NCBI RefSeq assembly: GCF_017875835.1
Contig: NZ_JAGING010000001.1
Span: forward strand, 1,302,001 to 1,366,000
Direction of reading: 5' to 3'
Source: Psychrobacter sp. PL19
GTDB taxonomy: Bacteria > Pseudomonadota > Gammaproteobacteria > Pseudomonadales > Moraxellaceae
DNA length: 64,000 bases
The notes beneath the pieces are model-generated. The model ran no database searches and had not been told where the DNA came from. It worked only from the letters and a program-made list of their open reading frames with translations. A program made the position numbers and the translations under genes. Below, piece after piece: positions 35,705-45,023 of this stretch (positions are counted from its first letter, which is position 1; every line of letters begins with the position of its first letter).

Positions 35705-36118
35705 TTAAAAATCAACCTTCCCGCGCAACGACTTTGTTCTACCTCGCTGTGTTTTTTTGTCCACGCGTTTACGCTGAGCATTTCTGCTCGGTTTAGTAGG
35801 TCTTCGAGTTTTACTAACGTAAGTGGTTTTTACTATAAATTGCCGCAGACGCTTAAGGGCATCAACCTTATTTCTTTCTTGGGTGCGAAATTGCTGTGCT
35901 TTAATAATCAGCACACCTTCTTTGTTAATACGGCTGTCTTTGCTTTCTAATAAGCGCTGTTTGTGAGCGTCGCTGAGACTGGAGGCTTTGATATCAAAGC
36001 GTAAGTGAATGGCAGAGGATACTTTATTGACGTTTTGCCCACCTGCACCTTGAGCGCGTATAGCATTAGTTTCTATCTCGTGATCATTGAGGCTGATGGT
36101 ATTAGTTATAAAAATCAT
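35705..36118 (-). CDS. arfB: Alternative ribosome-rescue factor ArfB (peptidyl-tRNA hydrolase)
   Basis: A 137-residue protein with the GGQ motif (RAQGAGGQNVNKVSSAIHL, near residue 26), which frees the peptide from stalled ribosomes. The C-terminal tail is strongly basic (TRRPTKPSRNAQRKRVDKK), as needed to enter the empty mRNA channel. Length equals E. coli YaeJ/ArfB. Single gene. Confidence 0.93.
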   Translation of the reverse strand: MIFITNTISLNDHEIETNAIRAQGAGGQNVNKVSSAIHLRFDIKASSLSDAHKQRLLESKDSRINKEGVLIIKAQQFRTQERNKVDALKRLRQFIVKTTYVSKTRRPTKPSRNAQRKRVDKKTQRGRTKSLRGKVDF

Positions 36119-36437
36119 GGCTCGCTTATATTTAAAAGAATCAATATTTATGACTTATCATAAACCATTATCAAATAGGCTGCTACTCGCAATATCTCTG
36201 GTCTTTAGAGAGGAAAGTTAAGGTGATTGTTATGCTTAAAGGTAACTGGCTATTTATAGCTCTTAATTGTATGTGTGGACTACCTAAAATTCACCGCCAC
36301 AATAAACGGTCGATAACAAGCTATCAAAGTGATTGTTGCCACTAAATATTGTGAAAGACCTTGTTAGAGCACTTGTATTTATTAGTTGGAAAACTACCGT
36401 TCAATACATACCACATACTGATAATCACTAAGGAAAA
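36119..36437. other. Intergenic region, nothing recognised
   Basis: An AT-rich spacer between arfB and the YgjP-like gene. No gene, repeat or clear terminator is visible. Confidence 0.5.
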
Positions 36438-36926
36438 TTATAGGTCGCGCCACAGCAACCACAAGCGGGTATCTAGCTCGAATTGATGATAATCAGGTTC
36501 CATATGACAGCATAATTGGTAGAACGCTTTGTTATGCTCTTTTTCCTTGAAATGTGCTAACTCATGTACCACGATCATCCGCAAAAACTCAGGTGGTGCT
36601 TCTTTAAACAAGCTGGCCACCGTGATGCTATTGTGTGATTTCAACTTATTGCCTTGCACTCGAGATTGATAAGTGTGAATGCCTAGTGCCTGTTGCAACA
36701 CGGCCAGTTTACTGTTGTAACTGACTTGAGTGAGAGAGCTACTTTTACGCATATACTGGTTTTTTAGCTCATTTATATAGTGATACAGCGCTTTATCGCT
36801 TTGTATTTGATGCTTATCATTATATTTCTTGTCAAGATAGCCTCCCAACTGGCCATTGCTGATCAGTATTCCTGCTTGCGCTTGAATTTGCTCGGAGTAA
36901 TGAGCGATGTATTTTAAGGGAGGCAC
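36438..36926 (-). CDS. YgjP-like M48-type zinc metallopeptidase
   Basis: A 162-residue cytoplasmic protein of the YgjP/DUF45 family with the zinc motif VHELAHFKEKEHNKAF (HExxH plus a third His), followed by a Trp-rich end (RLWLLW). The start is a GTG at 36926 with AAAGGAT at a good distance. Family members are poorly characterised; the motif predicts protein cleavage. No operon partners. Confidence 0.85.
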   Translation of the reverse strand: MPPLKYIAHYSEQIQAQAGILISNGQLGGYLDKKYNDKHQIQSDKALYHYINELKNQYMRKSSSLTQVSYNSKLAVLQQALGIHTYQSRVQGNKLKSHNSITVASLFKEAPPEFLRMIVVHELAHFKEKEHNKAFYQLCCHMEPDYHQFELDTRLWLLWRDL

Positions 36927-37430
36927 TGGTTTTATCCTTTAGAGGTACAATTAGAGGCACAATAGAATAGATGGACAGTCAAGTTATTTATGTGATGAAA
37001 CGTACGGTCAGCTAGAGTGTCATCTAGATAGCTTATCACCTCAGTGGAGGTTGTAAATAAGTTATTGAGCGCCTTCATTCATGAATTAGGGCCCTTTCTA
37101 CATTGCGGCGTTCTAGTACCTACTTATTTTATAGCGAATTGCCCCATCGAATGCCTATTCATAATGGTGCAATATGTCCAGTTTTCGACAGCAATCTTTA
37201 CTGATTTAAATCTGGCATTGGCCATTATGTAGTCGAGCATGAATACCCAACTCAGATTACACTACCTCGAATTAAGATCAGCCATTGAATTGTTACTTAC
37301 TAGCCATCAGCATCTAACTGTGGCGGTCATTTTTCTTCTCCGTTATTACCAGTAGTTACTATCAACTGCCAATATTTTTTGAGTATCACTCACACTCTTG
37401 CGAGTAGTCGAGCTATGTCTAGGGTAGAGT

Positions 37431-37465
37431 AATCACCAATCACCAATCACCAATCACCAATCACA
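37431..37465. repeat. Tandem repeat, 5 x 7 bp (AATCACC)
   Basis: Four perfect copies of AATCACC and a fifth with a final A. No function is evident. Confidence 0.88.
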
Positions 37466-37511
37466 AACAGGCTGCTGTCTAAAATAACTTCTAGGCAGCA
37501 TTCATTACCGT

Positions 37512-37610
37512 TTAGTTTTTGCTTGGACTGCGAATGACTGCAACTATAGAGCCAGTATCGGCGGTGACAACTATCCTGCCATAGGGGGCCACCAATACCG
37601 CTAATGATCT
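37512..37610 (-). pseudogene. C-terminal gene remnant, second copy of the APYGRIV-type ending
   Basis: A minus-strand stretch without a start reads LVAPYGRIVVTADTGSIVAV and then IRSPSKN and a stop. It shares 18 identical bases (37568-37585) with the remnant beside tRNA-Val (16696-16713), and the encoded YGRIV is common to both. The family was not recognised. Confidence 0.35.
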
Positions 37611-37714
37611 CAAAAACAATCTATGTATCTACGAGATTCAGGCATTCCAACTGTGATGTGTACGCTTAACAGACAGCGCCAATCAATAAAGAACCGAATC
37701 AATTAGGAAGCTTA

Positions 37715-38125
37715 ATGCGTACCACTAAAGATCGTATTCGCCATGCTATAGCCTTTGAACTAATAGGCTTGCTCATCTTTGCCCCACTGGCAAGTTGGGT
37801 ATTTGGTTTCGACCTACAATTAATGGGTGTCATAGCCTTAGTAGGTTCTATTATCGCCACTATATGGAACTATTTTTATAATCTATTATTTGATCACGCC
37901 ATGTTGAAACTGCGCGGAGACGTGCATAAGACAGTGCTAATACGAGTGTTTCATGCCTTGCTATTTGAGGGTGGTCTGCTGTTATTGTTCATGCCGATGA
38001 TTGCCTGGTACTTGGGCATCACTCTGTGGGAAGCCTTCATACTAGATATCGCAATGGCCACTTTTTATGTGATTTATGCCTTTATTTATAATTGGGTCTA
38101 CGATAAGGTTTATCCTATCCCTTAA
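37715..38125 (+). CDS. PACE-family efflux protein (AceI-like)
   Basis: A 136-residue protein with four membrane helices and two bacterial transmembrane pair domains. Motifs are RIRHAIAFELIGLLIFAPLA (with the conserved Glu15 in helix 1), NYFYNLLFD, RVFHALLFEGGLLLLFMP and FIYNWVYDKVYP. Members export chlorhexidine and other biocides, or polyamines, using the proton gradient. The native substrate here is unknown. Confidence 0.9.
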   Translation: MRTTKDRIRHAIAFELIGLLIFAPLASWVFGFDLQLMGVIALVGSIIATIWNYFYNLLFDHAMLKLRGDVHKTVLIRVFHALLFEGGLLLLFMPMIAWYLGITLWEAFILDIAMATFYVIYAFIYNWVYDKVYPIP

Positions 38126-38607
38126 GCTTACTTCTCATGCGATAAAGGTCGTGTCATTTTATAATAAATTTGGATAACCTGTGAAGCATGCTTTAGCTAA
38201 AGAATATAAAAGCGTTCAGTTACCAAATTGAGTCTTAGTTATAAACTCAACTAATCAGCTATAAATACAACAGCTAATAAGACGCCTACTAGTGATTCCG
38301 TAGTTATATCCATACCAAAGAAACGTACTAACGAAACGTACCAACGTCTGGTAAATTGTTTCGTTATGTCGTTGTGAATGCTGCAACGTGTATGTCCTTA
38401 TTTTGTTGTTAGTATCCAGCTAATCCACGACGGTATTAATAAACAGTCTTTATATCAGAAGACTAAACACACATAATACATTAGTATGGTGAGTGAGGTG
38501 GTGGATGCCGTAGCACTTTTATACGGCGAAGGTCATGTCATATACACAACAGCTCAGTCTATAACTCAAGCTTATAACCTCAGTTTATCATAGGTATGGA
38601 GACAATC
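38126..38607. other. Intergenic region, nothing recognised
   Basis: No gene visible. It includes a 13-base duplication (GAAACGTACTAAC/GAAACGTACCAAC near 38328). The promoter of the VIT-family gene should be here. Confidence 0.5.
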
Positions 38608-39309
38608 ATGAGCTATACCGTTCATCATGAGCCACATTTAAGTTATCGTAACAACTGGCTACGAGCAGCGATATTAGGTGCAAATGATGGATTGATTTCG
38701 ACTGCCAGTTTATTAGTGGGTGTAGCCGCAGCAAACCCTAGTAGTCAAGTGCTCATGTTAACAGGGCTGGCTGCTTTGACTGCTGGCGCGCTGTCCATGG
38801 CAGCAGGGGAATACATTTCGGTATCAGCGCAAGCGGATACTGAAAAAGCAGATTTAGAACAAGAGCGTTATGAGTTAATTCACAACCCTGAACGGGAACT
38901 GGTTGAGCTGACTCGTATTTATGAAACGCGCGGGCTAGACCAACTGCTTGCGCATCAAGTGGCGGTTGCCTTGACCGATCACGATGCGTTAGCAGCCCAT
39001 GCTCGTGATGAAATTGGCTTGACCGATACTGCTAAAGCCAACCCTTTACAGGCTGCTTTGGCTTCAGCTTTGGCGTTTATTGTTGGCGCAATCTTACCTA
39101 TAATTGGTATTTTACTGCTACCTAAGCACACGCTGGTTTGGTCATTATCCCTGTTGGCTCTCTTAGGTCTAGTTTTATTGGGATTTGTATCGGCACGCCT
39201 AGGCGGAGCGCCCGTCTTACCTGCCATTGGTCGTATTGTGATTTGGGGCATATTGGCCATGCTAGCTACCGCTATGATTGGGAACTTATTTAACACTGGA
39301 ATAGTGTGA
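38608..39309 (+). CDS. VIT1/CCC1 family membrane transporter
   Basis: A 233-residue membrane protein of the VIT/CCC1 family with RAAILGANDGLISTASLLVG at the first helix, a cytoplasmic acidic/helical part in the middle (residues about 75-140) and three more helices. Relatives move iron or manganese out of the cytoplasm. The ATG at 38608 is chosen because GGAG lies at the proper distance and the first four codons upstream overlap that site. Confidence 0.88.
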   Translation: MSYTVHHEPHLSYRNNWLRAAILGANDGLISTASLLVGVAAANPSSQVLMLTGLAALTAGALSMAAGEYISVSAQADTEKADLEQERYELIHNPERELVELTRIYETRGLDQLLAHQVAVALTDHDALAAHARDEIGLTDTAKANPLQAALASALAFIVGAILPIIGILLLPKHTLVWSLSLLALLGLVLLGFVSARLGGAPVLPAIGRIVIWGILAMLATAMIGNLFNTGIV

Positions 39310-39320
39310 GATTAACGAAA

Positions 39321-39388
39321 AATACTGATGAGTTTTAGTAAAAAATAACCCCGCTGGCTTCTTAACAGTGGGGCCATCAGTATTTATT
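39321..39388 (+). terminator. Nested hairpin after the VIT-family gene
   Basis: Inner arms CCCCGCTG and CAGTGGGG and outer arms AATACTGATG and CATCAGTATT lie within 68 bases, followed by TTATT. It probably ends the VIT transcript. Confidence 0.6.
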
Positions 39389-39483
39389 GGGTGCTGCAGC
39401 AATATAGTCATTAACTAAACTGCTGAGGAATCATTCTTTGATCATCATATATTTCGGTATGAGTCAGTTCAGTTGCTTAGTAG

Positions 39484-40080
39484 CCAGCTCTCTTCACACG
39501 GTTCATTTGCTGACGATAAACAGTTAGCGGATTGTTCTCAAAAAATGACACCAGTCCTGACAACTGATTGATACTGTCTAAATAGTTCATACGATCAAGT
39601 TGATTTATTTGTGCTTCAGCTTTGGTTTCGTCACCCGCACTATTAATTAATGTTTATCGCTGTGTTTAATACAGATTAAACCTGGCATCAAAATTAGCAC
39701 CTTCTGTATCTACCTGAGTCAAACGAGAAGCCGCTGCCTCGCCAACCAATTCATAACGCATGACAAACAATGCTTTTTTGCTAGTACCTTTCGCTTTCAT
39801 CTCTTCGGTACGCTGGGTAAGCTTGCCAAAATTAGCCAGTTTCTGGAAGTTTTGTTTAATCGCTGCCTCTGGCAGCCGACTAATATAATCCTCGCCCATA
39901 GTCGATAGGAAGTAATCAAATAAGCGTCGCAGTCCTTCCGTGACCACCTGCTGCTTATTATCATCAATAATATTTCACCATCGACATCAGTATCTTGTAA
40001 AGAGCGGGGCATGCGTTCAAGCCTTGTGGTAAATGAAGCGAACTTGTTAATACCAATGGAAGGTTACTACCAATGATTTT
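39484..40080 (-). pseudogene. Decayed gene with a frameshift and stop codons
   Basis: On the minus strand three segments of one protein can be followed. The first (KFASFTTRLERMPRSL, ending DVDGE) is shifted by one base relative to the second (IIDDNKQQVVTEGLRRLFDY onward to GANFDARF near 39670). Two stops then interrupt the same frame before a third segment (EAQINQLDRMNYLDSINQLS to NRVKRAGY) that ends at 39484. The family was not recognised. It looks like a recently inactivated cytoplasmic protein gene. Confidence 0.6.
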
Positions 40081-40392
40081 CTTTCATATTGAATCGATTA
40101 TAGGGGTCAATATCAGTAGTAATAATAATTACCATTACTAAGGTATTTATTGCTTAAGTATCGATTTTTTGCCAATATCCTTGTATTAGTGAAGCACAAA
40201 AAGTGTTCATTATTTATACTCAAAGGTAATTAGCCTTATGGTCTTTAAGTGACCAGTCGCTAGCAGCTGTTTAAGCACCATGAGTAATTTATTATAGAGA
40301 CATATGAACAGTTCATTAAAGACGTAATAGCAAGGCAATCAACAATCAACTTATTATCAATTCAATATAAACCTGGTATCAAGGAAGAATCT

Positions 40393-41544
40393 ATGACTAT
40401 CGCCGCTTTCAAGCCCAAATGGATGGATGAAGAAATTGAAATGTTGCACGAGAGTGCGCTCAAATTTTTCAAAGGTTGGGATGTGCGTGACGAAAAATGG
40501 CGTGAAAACGGTATGCTTGATCGCGAAGCTTGGTTGGAAGCCGGTGAGATGGGGTTTTTATGTGCTGCTATGCCGGAAGAATACGGTGGCGCTGGGGGCG
40601 ATTTTCGTCATGAAGCAGCCCTCATTTATGCCCAGTCAGAAGCCAATCAAGTAGGCTTTGGTGGGTTTTTACATTCAGGCATTGTTGCGCCTTATATTCT
40701 GCACCATGGTACAGAAGAGCAAAAACAAAAGTGGCTACCCAAAATGGCTTCTGGTGAGTTGATTGGTGCGATTGCCATGACCGAGCCGAGCACTGGCTCT
40801 GACCTGCAAAACATTAAGACCTATGCCACCAAAGACGGTGACGATTACCTCATTAATGGCTCAAAAACCTTTATTACCAATGGTCAATTGGCCAACTTGA
40901 TTGTCGTAGTCTGCAAGACTGACAGAGAATTAGGTGCTAAAGGAGTATCACTGATTGTGGTCGAAACTGATAATGCACCTGGATTTGGACGTGGTAAAAA
41001 GTTAAAAAAACTTGGATTAGCGTCGCAGGATACTTCGGAGTTATTCTTTGACAACATGCGAGTACCACAAGCAAATCTGTTGGGAACCATTGAAGGGACG
41101 GGCTTTACCCAACTGATGCAAGAGTTACCTCAGGAGCGTTTAATTATTGCTTTGTTAGGCATTGGCGCGATGAAGTTAGCGCTGGACTTGACTATTGATT
41201 ATACCAAACAGCGTACTGCCTTTGGTAAGCCAGTATGGGGCTTTCAAAATACCCGTTTTAAGCTAGCAGAATGCAACACGCATTATATCGCTTCAAGCGC
41301 GCTATGTGATGCGGCCATTGAAGCGCTTTTAGATAAAGAGCTTACCGGACACCATGCCGCATTAATCAAGTATTGGGTGTCTGAAAAACAGTGTGTTGTA
41401 ATGGATGAGTGTCTACAGTTATTTGGCGGTTATGGTTATATGACAGAATATCCGATTGCTCGCTTGTATGCAGATGCCCGGGTACAAAAAATATATGGTG
41501 GTACTAACGAGATTATGAAGGAATTGGCATCGCGCTTTATGTAA
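40393..41544 (+). CDS. Acyl-CoA dehydrogenase
   Basis: A 383-residue flavoenzyme with the three ACAD domains. The FAD and substrate motif IAMTEPSTGSDLQNIKTYA, GSKTFITNGQLANLIVVV, TAFGKPVWGFQNTRFKLAE and the C-terminal QLFGGYGYMTEYPIARLYAD with YGGTNEIMKELASR are all present. It makes a double bond in an acyl-CoA. Chain length preference cannot be told. It is followed by a remnant of an acyl-CoA synthetase gene and then an alcohol dehydrogenase, which suggests a former fatty-acid or alcohol degradation operon. Confidence 0.93.
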   Translation: MTIAAFKPKWMDEEIEMLHESALKFFKGWDVRDEKWRENGMLDREAWLEAGEMGFLCAAMPEEYGGAGGDFRHEAALIYAQSEANQVGFGGFLHSGIVAPYILHHGTEEQKQKWLPKMASGELIGAIAMTEPSTGSDLQNIKTYATKDGDDYLINGSKTFITNGQLANLIVVVCKTDRELGAKGVSLIVVETDNAPGFGRGKKLKKLGLASQDTSELFFDNMRVPQANLLGTIEGTGFTQLMQELPQERLIIALLGIGAMKLALDLTIDYTKQRTAFGKPVWGFQNTRFKLAECNTHYIASSALCDAAIEALLDKELTGHHAALIKYWVSEKQCVVMDECLQLFGGYGYMTEYPIARLYADARVQKIYGGTNEIMKELASRFM

Positions 41545-41572
41545 ATAATGATGCTGGGTGACAGGGTGCTTA

Positions 41573-41674
41573 AAGCGTGATTTTAAGCGTCCTACGCAAG
41601 TAATTAAATGGGTAAAAGAGTTAGTAAAACCTGCCGTGGGCAAAATCCTACGCCGTAAACCACATGGAAGGTAA
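41573..41674 (+). pseudogene. C-terminal remnant of an AMP-forming acyl-CoA synthetase
   Basis: The frame reads FKRPTQVIKWVKELVKPAVG followed by KILRRKPHGR and a stop. This is the end of an acyl-CoA synthetase, where the conserved catalytic Lys sits in the GKILRR segment. Nothing upstream of it is left, as the acyl-CoA dehydrogenase gene ends 29 bases earlier. A deletion has evidently removed the main part of the gene. Confidence 0.7.
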
Positions 41675-41702
41675 ACGTAATTAGGACCAAAAGGACACTA
41701 TT

Positions 41703-43013
41703 ATGCTCATAAAAAAATGCTCAAATCTCACTCAGTTGTTGCATAACGATACGCTCAATCATCTAGGGTATTTAACTGTCGCCAAGACTCGAGCCAAAGT
41801 TCTGGCTGCTGTTAGTCGCCTCATTCCCATGCCAAGACCGCTACTATTCGTAGGCGAGCAGGCGTGTGATGAGTTGTGTGACATGCTCATCAATGAGGGT
41901 AACACTAAAGTGCTTATCGTCACTGACGCTGTGTTAAATAAGTTGGGCGTGCCATCGAAAGTCACTGATTATCTGGACACAAAAAATATTCGCTATCAAG
42001 TTTATGATGGCATTACCCCCGATCCGACTTATAAAGTGATGGAAGAGGGGTTAGCGCTTTCTATTGATGCTGGGTGCGATTCGGTAATTGGCATTGGCGG
42101 TGGCTCAGTGATTGATGCTGCCAAAATGATTGCTATGAGCCAAAGCAATAATTGCAAACCCAAACGCCTCATCGGTCTTTTTAAAGCTAGAAAACCGTGC
42201 TTGCCATTATATTGTATTCCCACTACCGCAGGCACAGGCTCAGAAGCGACTATCGGTGCGGTAGCATCAGACGACCAAACCCATCAAAAGGCCATCGCTA
42301 TTGACCCAAAAATGGTGCCTCGGGCAGCCGCTATCGATCCTACAATCATGAAGGGTATGCCCCCACATATTACCGCCGATACCGGTATTGATGTCCTCAC
42401 TCATGCTTTAGAGGCATGGATGAGTGTGAATGCTACTGCGGAGACTGATTACTATGCCGCCTCTGCTGTCAAAGCGGTGATGAAGTATCTACCGATAGCC
42501 TATAAAGATGGTGACAACCTCAAAGCTCGAGAAGAGATGGGCATGGCCGCTCACTATGGCGGTATCGCCTTAAACAAAGCAGCGCTTGGCTATGTACATG
42601 CTATCGCTCACCAGCTGGGCGCGTATCATGGCACGCCGCACGGGCGCGCCAATGCCATCGTATTACCTTATATACTTGAGCTCAACCGTAAAGCCAGCGA
42701 AAAACGACTGGCAGCGCTGGCAAGAAAAATTGGGGTTGTGAAGAACAGCCAAGCCAGCGATGGCGATGTTGCAGATCAGCTTATTACCCAAGTAAAAACC
42801 TTGCTGGAAACCGTGGGCATCGATCCTACCATTAATGACATGCAAGCCAGCGATTTTGATAACATGGCAAAAGCCGCTGCTAAAGAAGTCAGTGATACCT
42901 ATGCCGTTCCAGTCTATATGAATGGGGCAGGTATTAAAGACATCTTAGTGAAAATTAAAACGGCGAGTGACAAAGCTAATAAGGACAAATCAGTCAGTCA
43001 GAAAGTCTCATAA
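41703..43013 (+). CDS. Iron-containing alcohol dehydrogenase
   Basis: A 436-residue member of the iron-dependent ADH family. It has the NAD-binding GIGGGSVIDAAKMIAM, the PTTAGTGSEATIGAVASD segment, and metal-binding parts ADTGIDVLTHALEAWMS and AHQLGAYHGTPHGRANAI with the expected Asp and His residues. It oxidises an alcohol or reduces an aldehyde. The substrate is unknown. AAGGAC precedes the ATG. It lies after the acyl-CoA dehydrogenase and synthetase remnant. Confidence 0.92.
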   Translation: MLIKKCSNLTQLLHNDTLNHLGYLTVAKTRAKVLAAVSRLIPMPRPLLFVGEQACDELCDMLINEGNTKVLIVTDAVLNKLGVPSKVTDYLDTKNIRYQVYDGITPDPTYKVMEEGLALSIDAGCDSVIGIGGGSVIDAAKMIAMSQSNNCKPKRLIGLFKARKPCLPLYCIPTTAGTGSEATIGAVASDDQTHQKAIAIDPKMVPRAAAIDPTIMKGMPPHITADTGIDVLTHALEAWMSVNATAETDYYAASAVKAVMKYLPIAYKDGDNLKAREEMGMAAHYGGIALNKAALGYVHAIAHQLGAYHGTPHGRANAIVLPYILELNRKASEKRLAALARKIGVVKNSQASDGDVADQLITQVKTLLETVGIDPTINDMQASDFDNMAKAAAKEVSDTYAVPVYMNGAGIKDILVKIKTASDKANKDKSVSQKVS

Positions 43014-43120
43014 TCGCATTAATAGCGTATTTACTACTAAGGCATAAGGACACCTAAACATCAGTTTTATGCAATTGCTGATACCAACGATATAAAGAAG
43101 TAAAACAAAGGTTTTATACA

Positions 43121-43690
43121 ATGACTAAAATAGCAACCGAGCGTCTTTATCTGCGTCAATGGCAACCAAGCGATTTTGCGCTATTTGCTGACATGAACAC
43201 CGATCCAGAAGTCATGCGATATTACCCTAAGCGATTATCAGCAGCAGTGAGTGATAGCATTGCCAATAAATGTCAGCAGCTCATTAAAGATAACGGTTGG
43301 GGGTTTTGGGCGGTCAGTCTAAAAGACGGTTCTAAAAACAGTGATACTTTTATCGGGTTTGTGGGCTTAAATGAAACCCATGCTGATCTACCTTGCGCCC
43401 CTTGTGTCGAGATTGCTTGGCGACTGCGCAAGGATTATTGGGGACAAGGCTATGCTACTGAAGCCGCGCATGCTGCTTTAAAGTTCGCTTTTGACGCGCT
43501 AGTACTGGATGAGGTGGTCGCATTCACCGCTGTTATCAATAAGCGCTCTCAATTGCTTATGGAGCGTATCGGCATGAGCAATACGCAGGACAATTTTTAT
43601 CATCCCGCGCTGTCACCCAGCCATCCACTTGCTGAGCATGTGCTGTATAAAATCACTCAGCAGCAGTGGCAGGAAGCTAGGACCAATTGA
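43121..43690 (+). CDS. GNAT family N-acetyltransferase
   Basis: A 189-residue protein of the RimJ/RimL-like group, with TERLYLRQWQPSDFALFADM at the start and the acetyl-CoA loop RKDYWGQGYATEAAHAALKF near residue 105. The final part holds VINKRSQLLMERIGM. Such proteins acetylate ribosomal proteins, amino acids or drugs. The acceptor is unknown. Confidence 0.88.
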   Translation: MTKIATERLYLRQWQPSDFALFADMNTDPEVMRYYPKRLSAAVSDSIANKCQQLIKDNGWGFWAVSLKDGSKNSDTFIGFVGLNETHADLPCAPCVEIAWRLRKDYWGQGYATEAAHAALKFAFDALVLDEVVAFTAVINKRSQLLMERIGMSNTQDNFYHPALSPSHPLAEHVLYKITQQQWQEARTN

Positions 43691-43706
43691 TCTTTTCTGG
43701 AAAGCT

Positions 43707-44369
43707 TTACGCCCTTGAAAAAGTCAAAATATGACCCTTAAAAGGCATATCTAAATAACTGGTATCTTCTGGCCTAATGTGATGACTGCTAAAGCCAAAC
43801 TCGACCATCTTGTTGGTCAATTTGTTTTTGCGGCCACGACCAGGATCAACGACGATCACTTCGCATTTTGGATTGGCGTGACGTTCGATGAACGCCGCTA
43901 ATATACCAACATGCTGGTCTTCATAGAGTAAGTCGCTCCCGATAATCATATCAAAACGACCAAGCTCACTGTTCTCTTGTGCCCAATCTAGGCGCTCAAA
44001 AGTAATTTCTTTATTATTATTAAGTACGGTATTTTTATCAAGGAAGTACTCAACTGTCGGATGATAATCAGTCGCTGTAATATCTGCGTGCCGATTATTA
44101 AGCAGTAGGCTAGACAATGCCATGCCGCAGCCGACTTCTAAGATCCGCTTGCCGGCGATATCATAATCGAGCATGTGGTTGGCTAGCACCAAACTTGAAG
44201 GCCATATCACACCGAATAATGGCCAAGATGCCGAGCAAATCCCTAAATTAAGCGCCTCGTCATCAGGGTCGCTAAACTGTTGATTGTCGCGTAGGGTACA
44301 GACATGAATATCGGTATTGCCAATTTCAATCGTTTGATAACGCACGCGCACAGAAGTAAGCGAAGTCAT
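43707..44369 (-). CDS. Class I SAM-dependent methyltransferase (METTL/lysine-methyltransferase-like)
   Basis: A 220-residue protein with the SAM-binding motif RILEVGCGMALSSLLL and the acidic TATDYHP after strand two. The motif MIIGSDLLYEDQH resembles the methyltransferase-16 family that acts on protein lysines. The ATG at 44369 follows AGGATG. The longer reading has no such site. It is convergent with the GNAT gene with 16 bases between them. The substrate is unknown. Confidence 0.85.
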   Translation of the reverse strand: MTSLTSVRVRYQTIEIGNTDIHVCTLRDNQQFSDPDDEALNLGICSASWPLFGVIWPSSLVLANHMLDYDIAGKRILEVGCGMALSSLLLNNRHADITATDYHPTVEYFLDKNTVLNNNKEITFERLDWAQENSELGRFDMIIGSDLLYEDQHVGILAAFIERHANPKCEVIVVDPGRGRKNKLTNKMVEFGFSSHHIRPEDTSYLDMPFKGHILTFSRA

Positions 44370-44430
44370 AAACCATCCTATAAAAAGAGCAAGAGTGCAA
44401 AATCTGGCAGAGGTTGCCACTATCAGGGGT

Positions 44431-44466
44431 TGGATAAAAGGGTGGATAAAAGGCTGGATAAAAAGT
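44431..44466. repeat. Tandem repeat, 3 x 12 bp (TGGATAAAAGGG)
   Basis: Three 12-base units differing in their last bases, upstream of the methyltransferase gene. Confidence 0.8.
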
Positions 44467-44506
44467 TAAGTAGCGAAGAGAAGAGAAGACATAATTAAGA
44501 TGACAA

Positions 44507-44664
44507 TATAGTCAATGAATAGTCAATGAATAGTCAATGAAAAGTAATATCGATACATAAGATGCTGCTGGCATAAGTTTTTCTTGCTTGCTGCACCTAC
44601 GCAGACAGAGGCTGCAAAAACCTTATACCAGCAGTACCCTAGCGTTTTTAAGGTATTTTAACCA
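44507..44664 (-). repeat. TATAGTC-type intergenic element, copy E
   Basis: About 158 bases, opposite in orientation to A and B and of the same subtype (CTTGCTTGCTGCACCTACGC, then AGACAGAGGCTGC). The left end has been expanded into three copies of TAGTCAATGAA (44509-44541). The right end (AAGGTATTTTAACCA) has lost part of the terminal repeat. Confidence 0.75.
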
Positions 44665-44872
44665 CAGTATGCCCGATTATTCAGTGAGTTACTGTTACTT
44701 AGCAGGGCGGGTACACTGATTACTGTTAATAGCTTGTGGATGAAGGTTGACAATTAATAAAGCATACGCCTAGGAGCGGGCGAGGTATATTTATCAGTAA
44801 AGGTTATATAATTTAATGAGTTAAAGCGATCAATTAAGGAAGTCATCTACTTATGAAGCTTAATTTTGCCAT

Positions 44873-44998
44873 ATGGTGACTGGCAAAGTTATTGACAATC
44901 ACCAGTTTGTCTCGGCTCATTGGAATCATCCAGTATGTAATACCTCAACTAATCTTTATAAGACAGCTGATGGTTTTTCATTTAAGCTGCGCACATGA
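44873..44998 (+). CDS. Possible small protein, 41 aa
   Basis: An ATG-to-stop frame (MVTGKVIDNHQFVSAHWNHP and 21 more residues) in the long spacer before gdhA. There is no clear ribosome site. It was not recognised and may be a chance frame or a remnant. Confidence 0.15.
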   Translation: MVTGKVIDNHQFVSAHWNHPVCNTSTNLYKTADGFSFKLRT

Positions 44999-45023
44999 CT
45001 AGCAAATTAACTCAACAGCAGCT

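Larger units (their letters stand above)
36927..37714. other. Intergenic region of 788 bases
   Basis: No gene can be supported. It contains a 7-bp tandem repeat (37431-37465) and a minus-strand remnant (37512-37610) described separately. A 33-codon minus-strand reading frame (37124-37225) was not recognised. Confidence 0.5.

Noticed and set aside
37044..37232. 62-codon plus-strand frame in the 36.9-37.7 kb spacer
   Set aside because: No family match and no ribosome site; the opposite strand has an equally weak 33-codon frame, so neither is supported.
40085..40110. TTGAATCGATTATA resembling the end of the TATAGTC repeat family
   Set aside because: The other end and the conserved core are absent, so it cannot be counted as a copy.
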